This document shows positions 16,556 through 28,130 of a stretch of DNA of 64,000 nucleotides, one piece after another (the first letter of the stretch is position 1; each line of letters begins with the position of its first letter). The notes under the pieces were generated by a model. That model made no database searches. It was not told the origin of the DNA and was given only the letters and a program-made list of their open reading frames with translations. The stretch is from Myxococcales bacterium (lineage in GTDB: Bacteria > Myxococcota_A > Polyangia > Haliangiales > Haliangiaceae), in contig JADJGV010000002.1 in the NCBI GenBank assembly GCA_016707895.1, positions 726,441 through 790,440 on the forward strand. Direction: 5' to 3'. A program made the translations under genes and the position numbers.

Positions 16556-18018
16556 CCCACCACGCGATCATCGTGATCGGCGCCGGCCCGTCGGGCATCG
16601 GCGCCGCCATCCGCCTGGCCCAGGCCGGGTACACCGACGTCGTCGTCCTCGAGAAGTCCGACCGGCTCGGCGGCACCTGGCGCGACAACACCTACCCCGG
16701 GTGCGCCTGCGACGTGCCGTCGGCGCTGTACTCGTACTCGTTCGCGCCCAACCGCGAGTGGTCGCGGCTGTTCGCCGGCCAGGCCGAGATCCAGGCGTAC
16801 CTCGAGCGCGTCGCGCGCGAGCACGGCGTGCCCGAGCGCGTCCGCTTCCGCACCGAGCTGATCGGCGCGCGCTGGCAGCCCGCCGCGCGGCGCTGGCGGC
16901 TCGAGACCTCGGCCGGCCTCTACACCTGCGACGTGCTGATCGGCGCGTCGGGGCCGTGGCACCAGCCGCGCATGCCGTCGCTGCCCGGCGACGCCAGCTT
17001 CCCCGGCCACCGCTTCCATTCGGCGCGCTGGGATCACGGCTTCGACCTGCGCGGCAAGCGGGTCGCGGTGATCGGCACCGGCGCGTCGGCGATCCAGTTC
17101 GTGCCGGCGATCCAGCCCGACGTCGCGCGGCTGCACCTGTTCCAGCGCACCGCGCAGTGGGTGCTGCCCAAGCCCGACGGCGAGCTGCCGCCGAGCGCGC
17201 GCTGGCTGTTCCGCCACGCGCCCGCGGCCGGGCGCGCGCTGCGGGCCGCCGAGTACGCGACGCTCGAGGCGTTCGGCGCCGGCTTCCGCCACCCGCGCCT
17301 GCTGGCGCAGATCCAGCGCCTCGGCGAGCGCCACCTGGCCCGCACCGTCGCCGACCCGGCGCTGCGCGCGATGCTGACGCCCGATTACCGCCTGGGCTGC
17401 AAGCGCATCCTGATGTCGAACACGTACTACCCGGCGGTGGCGCGGCCCAACGTCGCGGTCCACGCCACCGCGGTCGCGCGCATCGACGGCTCGCGGGTGA
17501 TCGGTGCCGATGGCACGGTCGCCGAGGTCGACGCGATCATCTACGGCACCGGCTTCCACATCCTCGACATGCCGATCGCCGATCGGGTGTTCGACGGCGA
17601 CGGCCGGAGCATGGCCGGGCGCTGGCAAGGCACGCCGCGCGCGTACCTGGGCACGACCGTCAGCGGCTTCCCCAACTTCTTCATGCTGCTCGGCCCCAGC
17701 CTCGGCACCGGCCACTCGTCGGCGTTCACCATCCTCGAGGCCCAGCTGACCTACGTGCTGGGCGCGCTCGGGCACCGCGCGCGCAGCGGCGACGCGGTGG
17801 TCGACGTCCGCCCCGAGGTGCAGGCCGCGTACGTCGCCGACGTGCAGGGGGCGCTGCCGCAGACGGTCTACGCCGCCGGTGGCTGCGCCAGCTACTACGT
17901 CGACGCCAACGGCATCAACAGCTTCAACTGGCCGTGGTCGACGCCGGCGATGGAGCGCCGGCTGGCGACGTTCGAGCCCGACGCGTACGAGCGCCAGCCG
18001 GCGCAGGAGGTCTCGTGA
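16552..18018 (+). CDS. flavin-dependent Baeyer-Villiger-type monooxygenase
   Basis: The 488-residue protein has an FAD-binding GAGPSG (residues 10-15), the Baeyer-Villiger fingerprint F-x-G-x3-H-x3-W at residues 150-160, the NADPH-binding GTGASA (175-180), and a late IYGTGFH ATG-like motif. The DVPSALYSYSF segment is typical of the class I flavoprotein monooxygenases that turn ketones into esters or oxidise other lipophilic substrates. It overlaps both neighbours, so patatin, monooxygenase and dehydrogenase are coupled. Their combination resembles lipid-ketone metabolism such as the mycobacterial mymA region, but substrate identity is a guess. Confidence 0.93.
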   Translation: MTHHAIIVIGAGPSGIGAAIRLAQAGYTDVVVLEKSDRLGGTWRDNTYPGCACDVPSALYSYSFAPNREWSRLFAGQAEIQAYLERVAREHGVPERVRFRTELIGARWQPAARRWRLETSAGLYTCDVLIGASGPWHQPRMPSLPGDASFPGHRFHSARWDHGFDLRGKRVAVIGTGASAIQFVPAIQPDVARLHLFQRTAQWVLPKPDGELPPSARWLFRHAPAAGRALRAAEYATLEAFGAGFRHPRLLAQIQRLGERHLARTVADPALRAMLTPDYRLGCKRILMSNTYYPAVARPNVAVHATAVARIDGSRVIGADGTVAEVDAIIYGTGFHILDMPIADRVFDGDGRSMAGRWQGTPRAYLGTTVSGFPNFFMLLGPSLGTGHSSAFTILEAQLTYVLGALGHRARSGDAVVDVRPEVQAAYVADVQGALPQTVYAAGGCASYYVDANGINSFNWPWSTPAMERRLATFEPDAYERQPAQEVS

Positions 18019-18917
18019 TGGCGATCTGGTCCTCGCCCTATCCGACGTTCCCGCTCGACGGCGCGGTCGTGCTGATCACCGGCGGCGGCCGCGGCATCGG
18101 CCGCGCCACCGGCCACGCGTTCGCGCGCGCGGGCGCCCAGGTGTGGTTGGGTGATCGCGACGAGCTGGCGGCGACGTCGGCGGCCGCCGAGATCGGCCGC
18201 GGCGCGCGTGGGCGCTATCTCGACGTCACCGATCGCGCGTCGTTCGCCGCCTTCGTCGACGCCGCCACCGCGGTGCACCGCCGCGTCGACGTGCTGGTCA
18301 ACAACGCGGGCGTCATGCCGCTTGGCGCCTTCGTCGAGCAGCCCGAGGCGATCAGCCGGCTGACGCTCGAGGTCAACCTGTGGGGCCTGATCCACGGCAT
18401 GCGCCTGGTGCTGCCCGCGATGCAGGCGCGCGGGGCCGGCCACGTCGTCAACGTCGCGTCGATGGCGGGCAAGATCGCGATCCCCGGCATGGCGATCTAC
18501 AACGCCAGCAAGTTCGCCGCGGTCGGCCTGTCGTCGGCGGTGCGCCGCGAGCTGGCGCCGCACGGCGTCAGCGTCAGCGCGGTCCTGCCATCGGCGGTGC
18601 GCACCGAGCTCGCGGCCGGCGTGCCGCTCGGCGGCGGCATGCCCACCGTCGACGCGGTCGACGTGGCGGCGGCGATCGTGGCCAGCTGCCACAGCCGCAA
18701 TGCGATGATCCCGGTGCCCGGCTTCCTCGGCGCCTGGGACCTGCTGGACGCGCTCGTGCCCGAGCGGCTGATGGCGTTCGGGCGCTCGCTGATCGGCGAG
18801 CGGCGCGCGCTGACGTCGATCGATCACCGCGCGCGCGATGGCTACGCCACCCGGGTCGCCGCCCAGGCCGAGGCCCACGCCGACGTGCCGGCCGCGGGGC
18901 GCCGCGCCCCCGGATAG
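18018..18917 (+). CDS. short-chain dehydrogenase/reductase (SDR)
   Basis: The 299-residue protein shows the classical SDR motifs: TGGGRGIG cofactor loop, NNAGV, the catalytic Ser in NVASMAGK, and the YNASK catalytic Tyr-Lys. A C-terminal extension (LLDALVPERLMAFGRSLIG) may form a membrane-associating helix. Its ATG shares the A of the monooxygenase stop (TGATG). It likely interconverts an alcohol and a ketone, supplying or consuming the monooxygenase substrate, and the patatin would cleave the resulting ester. This linked pathway is an inference from order and chemistry. Confidence 0.92.
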   Translation: MAIWSSPYPTFPLDGAVVLITGGGRGIGRATGHAFARAGAQVWLGDRDELAATSAAAEIGRGARGRYLDVTDRASFAAFVDAATAVHRRVDVLVNNAGVMPLGAFVEQPEAISRLTLEVNLWGLIHGMRLVLPAMQARGAGHVVNVASMAGKIAIPGMAIYNASKFAAVGLSSAVRRELAPHGVSVSAVLPSAVRTELAAGVPLGGGMPTVDAVDVAAAIVASCHSRNAMIPVPGFLGAWDLLDALVPERLMAFGRSLIGERRALTSIDHRARDGYATRVAAQAEAHADVPAAGRRAPG

Positions 18918-18955
18918 CCGGCCGCAGCCGCGGCCAGATCGGATACCGTCGCGGG

Positions 18956-20479
18956 ATGCGGCACGTCAGCGCGGCCCTCGTGGTCCTGGTCATCGGTGCG
19001 TGCGGCAAGGGCGCGGAGCGTTCGCAGCCCGCGCCCGCGAGCAACGCGGCGGCTCCGATGCCAGCGCCGCCCCCGCGCGACGTGCCGGCCAACGTGGCGC
19101 TCCCGCAGCTCGGCGGCGACGCGTTCCTCGAGTCGGTGCCGGTCGGGCCGTTGGCGATCGTCGACCGCGCCGCCATCATCATCGATGGCACCGAGGTGGT
19201 GCCGATCCGCGACGGCGCGGTCGAGGCCAGCCATCGTGGGGCGACGGCCGGCGCGCTCGTCATCCCGCGGATCGCGGCGTGGGCCGCGTCATGGCACGCG
19301 CTGCCCGACGCCCGCACCGCGGTGGTGGCGCTGGCCGTGCACCCCGCGCAGCCAGCGACGCTGGCCCTGCAGGTGATCGCCTCGTTCGCGAAGGCCGAGC
19401 AACGCGACTTCGCGCTGCTCGCGCGCGGCGCCGAGGGCGTCGGCGCGCTGCCGGTGCGGCTCCCCGGGACGACCCCCGACGTGCCGGCGACCGACCTGAT
19501 GCTGTCGCTCACCGCGTCCCGCGCCGTCCTGGCGTCGAGCGCGGTCCCCGGCGGCGCGCCGACCGACGACGCGGCGACCATCGCCGTCGACGCTGACGGC
19601 GCCTGGATCAAGCAGGTACGGCAGGCGCTGACCGCGCTGGTGCAGCGGCGCGCGGCGGCCGGCGCGCCCGCGGGGCCCGCGTCGATCGTGGTCATGATCG
19701 ATCCGACGTGCTCGGCCGGCGCGCTGGTCGCCGCCGTCGCGGCGGTGCGCCACGACGCCAACGGCAAGCCGCTGGCGCCCGACGTGCGGCTGGGGCTCAG
19801 CCTGACCAGCGCGGCCACCGCCGCGGCGCCGCCGTCGTCCCCACGGAACGATCTCGCCGCCGGCGTCGCGCTCGACGAGGCGGAGGCCGCGCGGTTCGCC
19901 GAGATGCTCACGGCGTCTGGGGACAGCGACATCGCGACCATGGAGCGCCGGCAACCCGGCAGCGACCTCGCCGCCCAGCTCGACGCGGTCCGCGACGAGG
20001 GCGCGAAGGTCGCCGTGGGCGGTGGCACGCGCTCGGGTGTCGGCGAGGGCCGCCTCGGCGACGGAGATCCGCGGGTCGGCGGCGGCACCCTGCGGCCGGG
20101 CGGCGGCGACGGCGCGACCGCGCCCGACGCCGGCCCGGTCCCCGGCATCACGATCACCAGCAAGGCCCAGGTCACCGACACCTCGCTCGGCACCGACGAG
20201 GTGCTGCGGAAGCTGACCGCCGCGTACATGGGCGGACTCAAGCGCTGCTATCGCGAGGCGCTCGCGCTCGATCCGCAGCTGCGCGGCGCGGTCACGCTCG
20301 CCTTCACGGTCGACGAGACGGGGCGCGTCACCGACGCCAAGGTCGGCGCGATGACGCCCGCGCTCACCGCGTGCATCGAAGGCCTGGTCGCGGGCTGGCG
20401 CTTCGCGGTGGCGAAGGACGGCGACGGCGAGCCGACCCGCGCCGAGTTCACGTTCGGGCTCGGGCTGGCGCCGCGCTGA
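18956..20479 (+). CDS. lipoprotein with AgmX/PglI C-terminal domain
   Basis: The 507-residue protein has a lipoprotein signal (VLVIGAC), a Pro/Ala linker, a long middle region with two internal domains (IVVMIDPTCSAGALVAAV looks like a biopolymer-transport-type strand), a Gly-rich linker (VGGGTRSGVGEGRLGDGDPRVGGG), and a C-terminal AgmX/PglI-type domain. In that last domain LTAAYMGGLKRCYREALALDPQLRGAVTLAFTVDETGRV is the signature, common in myxobacterial gliding and envelope proteins. It probably sits at the inner face of the outer membrane. The specific role is unknown. Confidence 0.85.
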   Translation: MRHVSAALVVLVIGACGKGAERSQPAPASNAAAPMPAPPPRDVPANVALPQLGGDAFLESVPVGPLAIVDRAAIIIDGTEVVPIRDGAVEASHRGATAGALVIPRIAAWAASWHALPDARTAVVALAVHPAQPATLALQVIASFAKAEQRDFALLARGAEGVGALPVRLPGTTPDVPATDLMLSLTASRAVLASSAVPGGAPTDDAATIAVDADGAWIKQVRQALTALVQRRAAAGAPAGPASIVVMIDPTCSAGALVAAVAAVRHDANGKPLAPDVRLGLSLTSAATAAAPPSSPRNDLAAGVALDEAEAARFAEMLTASGDSDIATMERRQPGSDLAAQLDAVRDEGAKVAVGGGTRSGVGEGRLGDGDPRVGGGTLRPGGGDGATAPDAGPVPGITITSKAQVTDTSLGTDEVLRKLTAAYMGGLKRCYREALALDPQLRGAVTLAFTVDETGRVTDAKVGAMTPALTACIEGLVAGWRFAVAKDGDGEPTRAEFTFGLGLAPR

Positions 20480-20523
20480 CGGCCGCGCTGGCGTCGGCGC
20501 CGGGTTGGCGGCACGCTGCGGCG

Positions 20524-20898
20524 ATGGGCTCCAACCACGACGGCGCGGTCGCGCTGGCCGACAAGTTCGCCACCTTCGACGCCGCGTTCGCGCCGCGGCG
20601 CGTGGCGCACGTCAACGACTTCGTCGTGAAGATCATCAAGGTGCGCGGCGCGTTCGTTTGGCACCGCCACGCCGACACCGACGAGCTGTTCCTGGTGCAC
20701 CGCGGCGCGATGATCGTGCGCTACCGCGACCGCGACGTCGCGCTGACCGCCGGCCAGCTGCACGTCGTGCCGCGCGGGGTCGAGCACATGACGATGGCGA
20801 ACGACACCTGCGAGGTGCTGGTGTTCGAGCCCGACGACACCGTCAACACCGGCGACGCCGGCGGCGCGCTCACCGCCCACGCCGAGCCGTTCGTGTGA
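20524..20898 (+). CDS. cupin-domain protein
   Basis: The 124-residue protein is one cupin barrel. WHRHADTDELFLVHRGAMIVRYRDRDVALTAGQLHVVPRGVEHMTMA supplies cupin motif 1 (H-x-H-x3-E) and motif 2 (P-x-G-x2-H), so a single metal site is intact. Small cupins of this type are dioxygenases, isomerases or sensors with a wide range of substrates. It is followed within 5 bp by an oppositely oriented lipoprotein gene, so the transcripts converge. No cofactor preference can be read from the sequence. Confidence 0.92.
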   Translation: MGSNHDGAVALADKFATFDAAFAPRRVAHVNDFVVKIIKVRGAFVWHRHADTDELFLVHRGAMIVRYRDRDVALTAGQLHVVPRGVEHMTMANDTCEVLVFEPDDTVNTGDAGGALTAHAEPFV

Positions 20899-20902
20899 CC
20901 AG

Positions 20903-21763
20903 TCAGCGGCACGGGCCGCGCGTCGTCTCGCGGTCGCGGTAGCAGAACGTCTCGACCGGCGTCTCGTCGCCGCCGAGCTCGGGCTGGGCGCCGAAGGTGA
21001 CGGTGCACGGCGTGCTCGCCGGCGGCACCTGCTGGTGCAGCTTGATCTGCCCGGCGTGGAACGCCTCGCCCGCGCGCAGCCCGCCGGCCTCGTGGTGGCT
21101 GGCGTCGTCGGTGGCGCCGCCGGCGCAGGCGATCGTCACGTGCATCCAGCCCTCGGCCGGCTGGTCGCGGTGGGCCTGCACGGTGTAGCGCAGCACGAGG
21201 TGCTCGCCGTTGAGGTACACGCCGTCCGGATCGGGCGCGACGTGCTCGACGGTCAGCTCGGGCACCGACCAGCCGCCGCCGGTGCCGTCGCCCGCGATCA
21301 CGTTGGGCGGGCAGCGCCCGTCGACCGGCGCCTGGCCCAGCCGCGCGCACACTTCGTACAGCGGGCGCGGCGCGCCGCGGTAGCCCTCGTGCTCGGTGAT
21401 ACGCAGCTCGCACATCGACGGCTTGGCCGGCAGCTCGGACAGGACGAACGGCATGCTCTCGTGCCAGCCCGCGCGCTCGCCGCGCATCCGCGGCCGCATC
21501 GCGGGGTACTCCGGCTCGTCGTTCACCAGGCGCAGCGCGCCGACCTGACACGCCGCGCGCACCTGCAGGTGGGTCTCGTCGCCGCCCTTGGGCGCCGTGT
21601 AGCGGTAGCGCGCCTCGAGGTACCACTCGACCTTGCCGTGGTCGTCGCGCGATCGCACCGCGACCCGCAGGCCACCGCCGCTCGCGCCGCTGCCGCCGTC
21701 GCCACCACCGCCGCCGCACGCGGCGATCAGCCCCAGCCCCAGCGTCGCCCACCGCGCGCGCAT
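20903..21763 (-). CDS. putative lipoprotein, unknown function
   Basis: The 286-residue protein starts MRARWATLGLGLIAACGGGGG, a lipoprotein signal followed by a Gly/Ser spacer, then beta-rich secreted sequence containing several Cys (CQVGALRL, MCELRITEH, CARLGQAPVDGRC). ATG 21763 shares its A with the ancestral stop of the LeuRS-like gene upstream (TGATG), which fixes the start. Because of a frameshift in that paralogue the two are read as one open frame, but the signal peptide shows this is a separate gene. Its function is unknown. Confidence 0.75.
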   Translation of the reverse strand: MRARWATLGLGLIAACGGGGGDGGSGASGGGLRVAVRSRDDHGKVEWYLEARYRYTAPKGGDETHLQVRAACQVGALRLVNDEPEYPAMRPRMRGERAGWHESMPFVLSELPAKPSMCELRITEHEGYRGAPRPLYEVCARLGQAPVDGRCPPNVIAGDGTGGGWSVPELTVEHVAPDPDGVYLNGEHLVLRYTVQAHRDQPAEGWMHVTIACAGGATDDASHHEAGGLRAGEAFHAGQIKLHQQVPPASTPCTVTFGAQPELGGDETPVETFCYRDRETTRGPCR

Positions 21764-22358
21764 CAGACGACCAGGTTGACCAGGCGGCCCTTGACGTAGA
21801 CCTCGCGCTTGATCGCCTTGCCGGCGAGGTGCTCGGCGACCTTCGGGTCGGCCTTGGCGGCGGCGAGGATGTCGGCCTCGGGGGCGTCGGCCGCGACCTC
21901 GATGGTGCCGCGGAGCTTGCCCTGGACCTGCACCGCGATGGTCAGCGTGTCGCGCTTTGAGCTTGGCCTCGTCGTAGGCGGGCCAGGGCGCGTAGGCGAT
22001 CGAGGTCGTGTGGCCGAGCCGCTTCCACAGCTCCTCGCCGAGGTGGGGGGCGAACGGCGACATGATCTTCACGAACGCCGCGAACCAGGCGCGCGGCACG
22101 CCGCCGGCCTTGGTGGCCTCGTTGACGAAGACCATCATGTCGGCGATCGCGGTGTTCATGCGCAGGTTGTCGACGGCCTCGGTGACGCGCTTGATCGCCT
22201 GGTGCAGCGCGCGCTCGACGTCGCGCAGCTCGGGGCGGCCGTCGCCGTCGCCATCGATCACCTTGCCGGGCGCGCCCGACTCCTCGTCGCCGACCAGCAG
22301 GCGCCAGGCGCGGTCGAGGAACCGCCGGCAGCCCGACACGCCGTCGGTCGCCCACTCG
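21761..22358. repeat. direct repeat copy A (leuS 3' third)
   Basis: This 598-bp block matches 23488-24084 (597 bp) with only two differences that I can see: an extra T at 21956-21958 and one substitution near 21868 (gcgaggatg versus gcgatgatg). Homology falls abruptly to a diverged protein-level match outside the right end (after the shared cccactcg). The two copies sit in tandem, same orientation, start to start 1727 bp apart. It covers codons for the C-terminal anticodon-binding and terminal domains of LeuRS. Confidence 0.92.
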
Positions 22359-23464
22359 ACGTCGGCGTCGAGCGGCCCCAGGTAGAGCGTGGTCAGGCGC
22401 AGCGCATCCGCCCCGGCCTCGTCGCAGACGTCGTCGGTGCGGACCACCGGGCTGCGGTCGTTCCGGAAGCAGCTGTGCGCGCGGGCGTCCTCGTGCGGCA
22501 GCGCCCGGACCTGGCCGGCGCGCCGGAGGCGCTGGAACGGCTCCAGCGTCGAGGTCAGGCCGGCGTCGTGGAGCGCCTTGTGCCAGAACCGCGCGTCGAG
22601 GAGCTGGCGCGCTCGCTCACCCGGGCTCTCGATGTAGAGGTCGACGTTCATCCAGTAGCGCTCGTCGTCCGGATCCCACGCGACGTCATCGCGGTGTGGT
22701 GACAGCGTGCGCAGATGGTACCAGCAGCTGCCGGCCCACGCGGGCATCACGAACGGCGCGGGTTCGCCGTCCGCCTCGTCGGGCGGGAACGGCACGCCCC
22801 ACCGGCGCTCGCCGACGAAGCGAACGTCGCGGAGCCGGTAGCGCGCGCTGGGCGGGTGTTGAGGCTCCGCGCCCTCGTCGGAGTTGCGACCGATCCACCA
22901 CCGCTGCCTCGCCAGCGAGCCGGCCGGCCAGTCGAGCGCGTCGAGGTCGTCGAGCAGGCGGTCGGCGTACGCGGTGGCGCGCAGCATCCACGGTCGCGGG
23001 GCCTCGTCGGCGCGGTACGCCAGCCCGCGCCGCTGCAGCGTCTGGAATAGCCGCTGGGTCCACGCGGCGAACCTCGGATCGGAGGTCACGACCTCGCGCG
23101 CGGGATCGGTCGAAAGGCCGAGGCGCGCCAGGTGCTGCCGCGAGGTTGCGAGCGCGCGCTCGACGACGACCTCGGGCGACGAGCGCTCGAGCTCGGCCAG
23201 CCGCTCGGCTGGCAGCCAGTACGCGTCCCAGCCGTGCGCCACGGCGACGTTCACGCCCATCATGCGCTTGGCCCGGGCGACGACGTCGGCCGCGATCGGG
23301 CCTCTAACGTGCGAGATCGCGGGTGGCCGCAGCCCTGGCACGGCGCACGAGCCGGCGATGAAGTACTTCGGCCGGCTGCGGTCGGTCGGGGTCGCGAACG
23401 TCTGGTCGTGCGCCCAGGCCGCCTGCCAGCGAGCGTCGATGTCCCTGTGGTCGAAGGACGTCAC
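21763..23464 (-). pseudogene. degenerate leucyl-tRNA synthetase paralogue (no HIGH, no KMSKS, no editing domain)
   Basis: A GTG-started frame of about 566 codons aligns over its length with the LeuRS encoded next door (MTSFDHRDIDARWQAAW versus MASFDHKTLDAQWQAYW). The HIGH motif is lost (SHVRGP region). The CP1 editing domain is deleted between WIGR and YRLRD, the following insertion is shortened, and the KMSKS loop is replaced. GWDAYWLPAE and RFWHKALHDAGL remain recognisable. The frame is intact until an extra T at 21956-21958 shifts the last 65 or so codons. It cannot aminoacylate by the normal mechanism. It may be a decaying copy or a repurposed protein broken only by a sequencing error. 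Confidence 0.8.
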
Positions 23465-23489
23465 GCCTGCCCCGCCACCGCGCGACGCA

Positions 23490-26033
<2,544 letters not shown>

Positions 26034-26111
26034 GGCGGTTCCGTGCGCGCCGCGGGCGCGCGATGAAGTGTGTCGCGTCTCGAGGAGGACCGGCGCGGCC
26101 CTCGGTGGCTG

Positions 26112-26738
26112 CTACGCCAGCGCCGCCGTGACGCGCGCGCTGACCTCGTCGGGGGTGCCGACGCCGTCGACCCGCCGCAACAGCCCCTTGCCCTCGTAGA
26201 ACGGCATGATCGGCGCCGTCCAGTCGTGGTAGTAGCGCAGCCGCTGGTTGATCGCCTCGGCGTGGTCGTCCTTGCGGTGGACCAGGCGCTCGGTGACCTC
26301 GGCGGGGGGCGGGTCGAACTTGATGTGGTAGATGCGCCCGGTGATCGGGTCGTTGCGGCGGCCGACGCCGCGCTCGACGATCAGCGCGTCGTGCACCTCG
26401 AACAAGAGCACCACGTCGATCGCCACGCCGGCCTTGGTCATGGCGGCGTCGAGCGCCTCGGCCTGCGGGATGGTCCGCGGGAAGCCGTCGAGCATGAAGC
26501 CCTTGGCGCAGTCGGGCTCGGCGATCCTCTCGAGGATCATGCCGATGACGACGTCGTCGGGGACCAGCTGGCCCGCCTTCATGTAGCCGTCGGCGGTCAC
26601 GCCCAGCGCGGTGCCGGCCTTGACCGCGGCGCGCAGCATGTCGCCGCTGGAGATGTGAGGGATGCCGTACTTGTCGACCAGGCGTGCGGCCTGGGTGCCT
26701 TTGCCCGCGCCCGGCGGGCCGACCAGGATCATGCGCAT
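26112..26738 (-). CDS. adk: adenylate kinase
   Basis: The 208-residue protein interconverts 2 ADP and ATP+AMP. It has the P-loop GPPGAGKGTQ, AMP-binding SSGDMLRAAVKAG, DGFPRT, and the LID start GVGRRNDPITGRIYHIKFDPP. The LID is shorter than in E. coli (no VTGEEL-type insert) and carries RRNDPITGRIYH in place of RRVH-x2-SGRVYH, a form that I recall from plant and some bacterial kinases. No Cys4 zinc site is present. The ATG at 26738 gives MRMILVGPPG. It lies upstream of leuS with a 78-bp gap. Confidence 0.97.
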   Translation of the reverse strand: MRMILVGPPGAGKGTQAARLVDKYGIPHISSGDMLRAAVKAGTALGVTADGYMKAGQLVPDDVVIGMILERIAEPDCAKGFMLDGFPRTIPQAEALDAAMTKAGVAIDVVLLFEVHDALIVERGVGRRNDPITGRIYHIKFDPPPAEVTERLVHRKDDHAEAINQRLRYYHDWTAPIMPFYEGKGLLRRVDGVGTPDEVSARVTAALA

Positions 26739-26814
26739 GAGGGTGCCTCGGTAAAGTCGTCGCACTCTTGCACGGCGTCGGCGGTGCGTGCAATCGCGGG
26801 GCGCTGGTGCGACC

Positions 26815-27204
26815 ATGCGCCCCGTGTCGCGCTCGGCCGCTGCCGCCTCGACCCTGACCGCCGTGTTCGCCGTGCTGTGCGTCACCTCGGCGGCGCTGCA
26901 GTACAACGACCCCGATCCGATCCGCTGGGCCGCGCTGTACCTCGCCGCCGGCGGCGCCGCGGTCGCCGCGCTGGCCCGCCCCCACCTGTGGTGGACCGCG
27001 CTCACCGTCGCCCTCGGCGCCGCCGCCTGGGCCGCGCTGCTCTGGACCGGCGTCGTGTCGTCGGTCGAGGTCAGCGATCTCTGGCGCAAGATGAGCGAGA
27101 AGGGCGGCAAGGTCGAGGAGATGCGCGAGGCCGGCGGCCTGTCGCTGGTCTTCCTCGGCTGCGGCCTCGCCGCGCTGCGCGCGCGGCGCTACGCTCGCGG
27201 CTGA
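26815..27204 (+). CDS. TMEM220-like small membrane protein
   Basis: The 129-residue protein has three or four hydrophobic helices; the first is VFAVLCVTSAALQYNDPDPIRWAALYLAAGGAA. A first helix ending in QYNDPDPxxW, next to another helix, is the signature of the TMEM220 family of membrane proteins, whose function is unknown. A cytoplasmic loop (DLWRKMSEKGGKVEEMREAG) separates the last helix. It is divergent from adk and its stop overlaps the start of a 76-residue gene (TGATG). Confidence 0.8.
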   Translation: MRPVSRSAAAASTLTAVFAVLCVTSAALQYNDPDPIRWAALYLAAGGAAVAALARPHLWWTALTVALGAAAWAALLWTGVVSSVEVSDLWRKMSEKGGKVEEMREAGGLSLVFLGCGLAALRARRYARG

Positions 27205-27434
27205 TGCCGGGACCTGCGGGCTTCAGCTACGTCGTGCGCGCCTCGGGCGAGGTGGTGATCCACCACCGCGGGACGCTGGCGACCACGCTGCGCGGCGACG
27301 CGGCGGCGGAGTTCGTCGCCGAGGTCGAGGCCGGCGACGAGGCGGCCGCGCAGGAGCTGATGGCGCGGGTGACCGGCAACTACCGGCGGGGCAACGAGCG
27401 CACCGCCAAGCAGCACCCGCGCAACCGCGACTGA
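27204..27434 (+). CDS. small conserved hypothetical protein
   Basis: The 76-residue soluble protein begins MPGPAGFSYVVRASGEVVIHHRGTLATTLRGDAAAEFVAEVEAGD and ends with a basic tail (YRRGNERTAKQHPRNRD). A beta-hairpin followed by a helix is likely. The basic tail could bind nucleic acid. It is translationally coupled to the TMEM220-like gene (shared base). I know of no family with this pattern that has an assigned function; similar short proteins with 'GxxxxxL.G..A..Fl..v' often stand near housekeeping genes. Confidence 0.65.
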   Translation: MPGPAGFSYVVRASGEVVIHHRGTLATTLRGDAAAEFVAEVEAGDEAAAQELMARVTGNYRRGNERTAKQHPRNRD

Positions 27435-27436
27435 CG

Positions 27437-27949
27437 CTACTCGGCCTGCTTGGGCGCGTACGTCAGCGACAGCACGCCGGCGCCGCTGTCGTTGGGGTTG
27501 CACGCCAGCGTGATGCTGGCGGTCGGGGTCTCCCAGTAGGCGGCGAGGTTGTCCGACTGGCTCGAGCCCAGGCGCGCGTCGAGCGTGGACCGCTCGTCCT
27601 TCCAGCCGCCGGCGCAGTCGTCCATCGACACGAAGCCGTCGGTCCACTCGGTCGAGACCATGCTGAGGCCGCTGGCGCTGATCTCGTACACGGTGATCGC
27701 GTTCTTGCCATCGACCGGGGCCACGGCCGTGACGGTGGCGCCGTTGGGGCTCGCCGTCGCGCGCGGGTCGAGCGCCAGCACCGCGTCGGCGGTCGCGCCC
27801 CAGTCCAGGCTGGGCAGGCCGGTGGAGCCCGCGGCCGGTGGGGCGGTGTCGCCATCGCCGCCGGCGTTCGCCGGACCGGTGGCCGCGGGCTTGTTCGAGC
27901 CACCGCAGGCGGCGAGCGAGATCAGAAGGACGCTGGTCAGGAGGCGCAT
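27437..27949 (-). CDS. putative lipoprotein, paralogue of the one at 32702
   Basis: The 170-residue protein starts MRLLTSVLLISLAACGGSNKPAATGPANAGG and contains GLPSLDWGATADAVLALDPRATAS and LDARLGSSQSDNLAAYWETPTASITLACNP. Those segments match the lipoprotein encoded at 32702-33226 (GLPGLDWGATTATVLARYPGSTAS; LDARLGESSAENLAAFWDTATTTITFFCDP). The shared 'LDWGAT' helix and 'LAAYWET' strand suggest an NTF2- or TPM-like folded domain. It is probably periplasm-facing; function unknown. A convergent gene ends 2 bp away. Confidence 0.78.
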   Translation of the reverse strand: MRLLTSVLLISLAACGGSNKPAATGPANAGGDGDTAPPAAGSTGLPSLDWGATADAVLALDPRATASPNGATVTAVAPVDGKNAITVYEISASGLSMVSTEWTDGFVSMDDCAGGWKDERSTLDARLGSSQSDNLAAYWETPTASITLACNPNDSGAGVLSLTYAPKQAE

Positions 27950-28130
27950 GGTTGCGACGCTACTCGATCTCGTCGGGCTGGATCGGCGCCGCCCCCGGAT
28001 TCGCCGATGTCGCGGCGGCCGGTACCCGAGCGTTAGCCGCGCGGCCCCCCCGAACGCGCCCACGGCGCGGCCGCTCGTGCGACGGTTGCGGTGGGATGCG
28101 CGCGCGCATGAACGATCGGCGGCGACGGCC

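Noticed and set aside
20903..23464. An 853-codon LeuRS-lipoprotein fusion
   Set aside because: The join comes from one extra T at 21956-21958; a lipoprotein signal peptide starts exactly at the ancestral stop/start overlap.
21763..23464. Second functional leucyl-tRNA synthetase
   Set aside because: HIGH, KMSKS and the editing domain are all absent, so it cannot charge tRNA by the usual mechanism.
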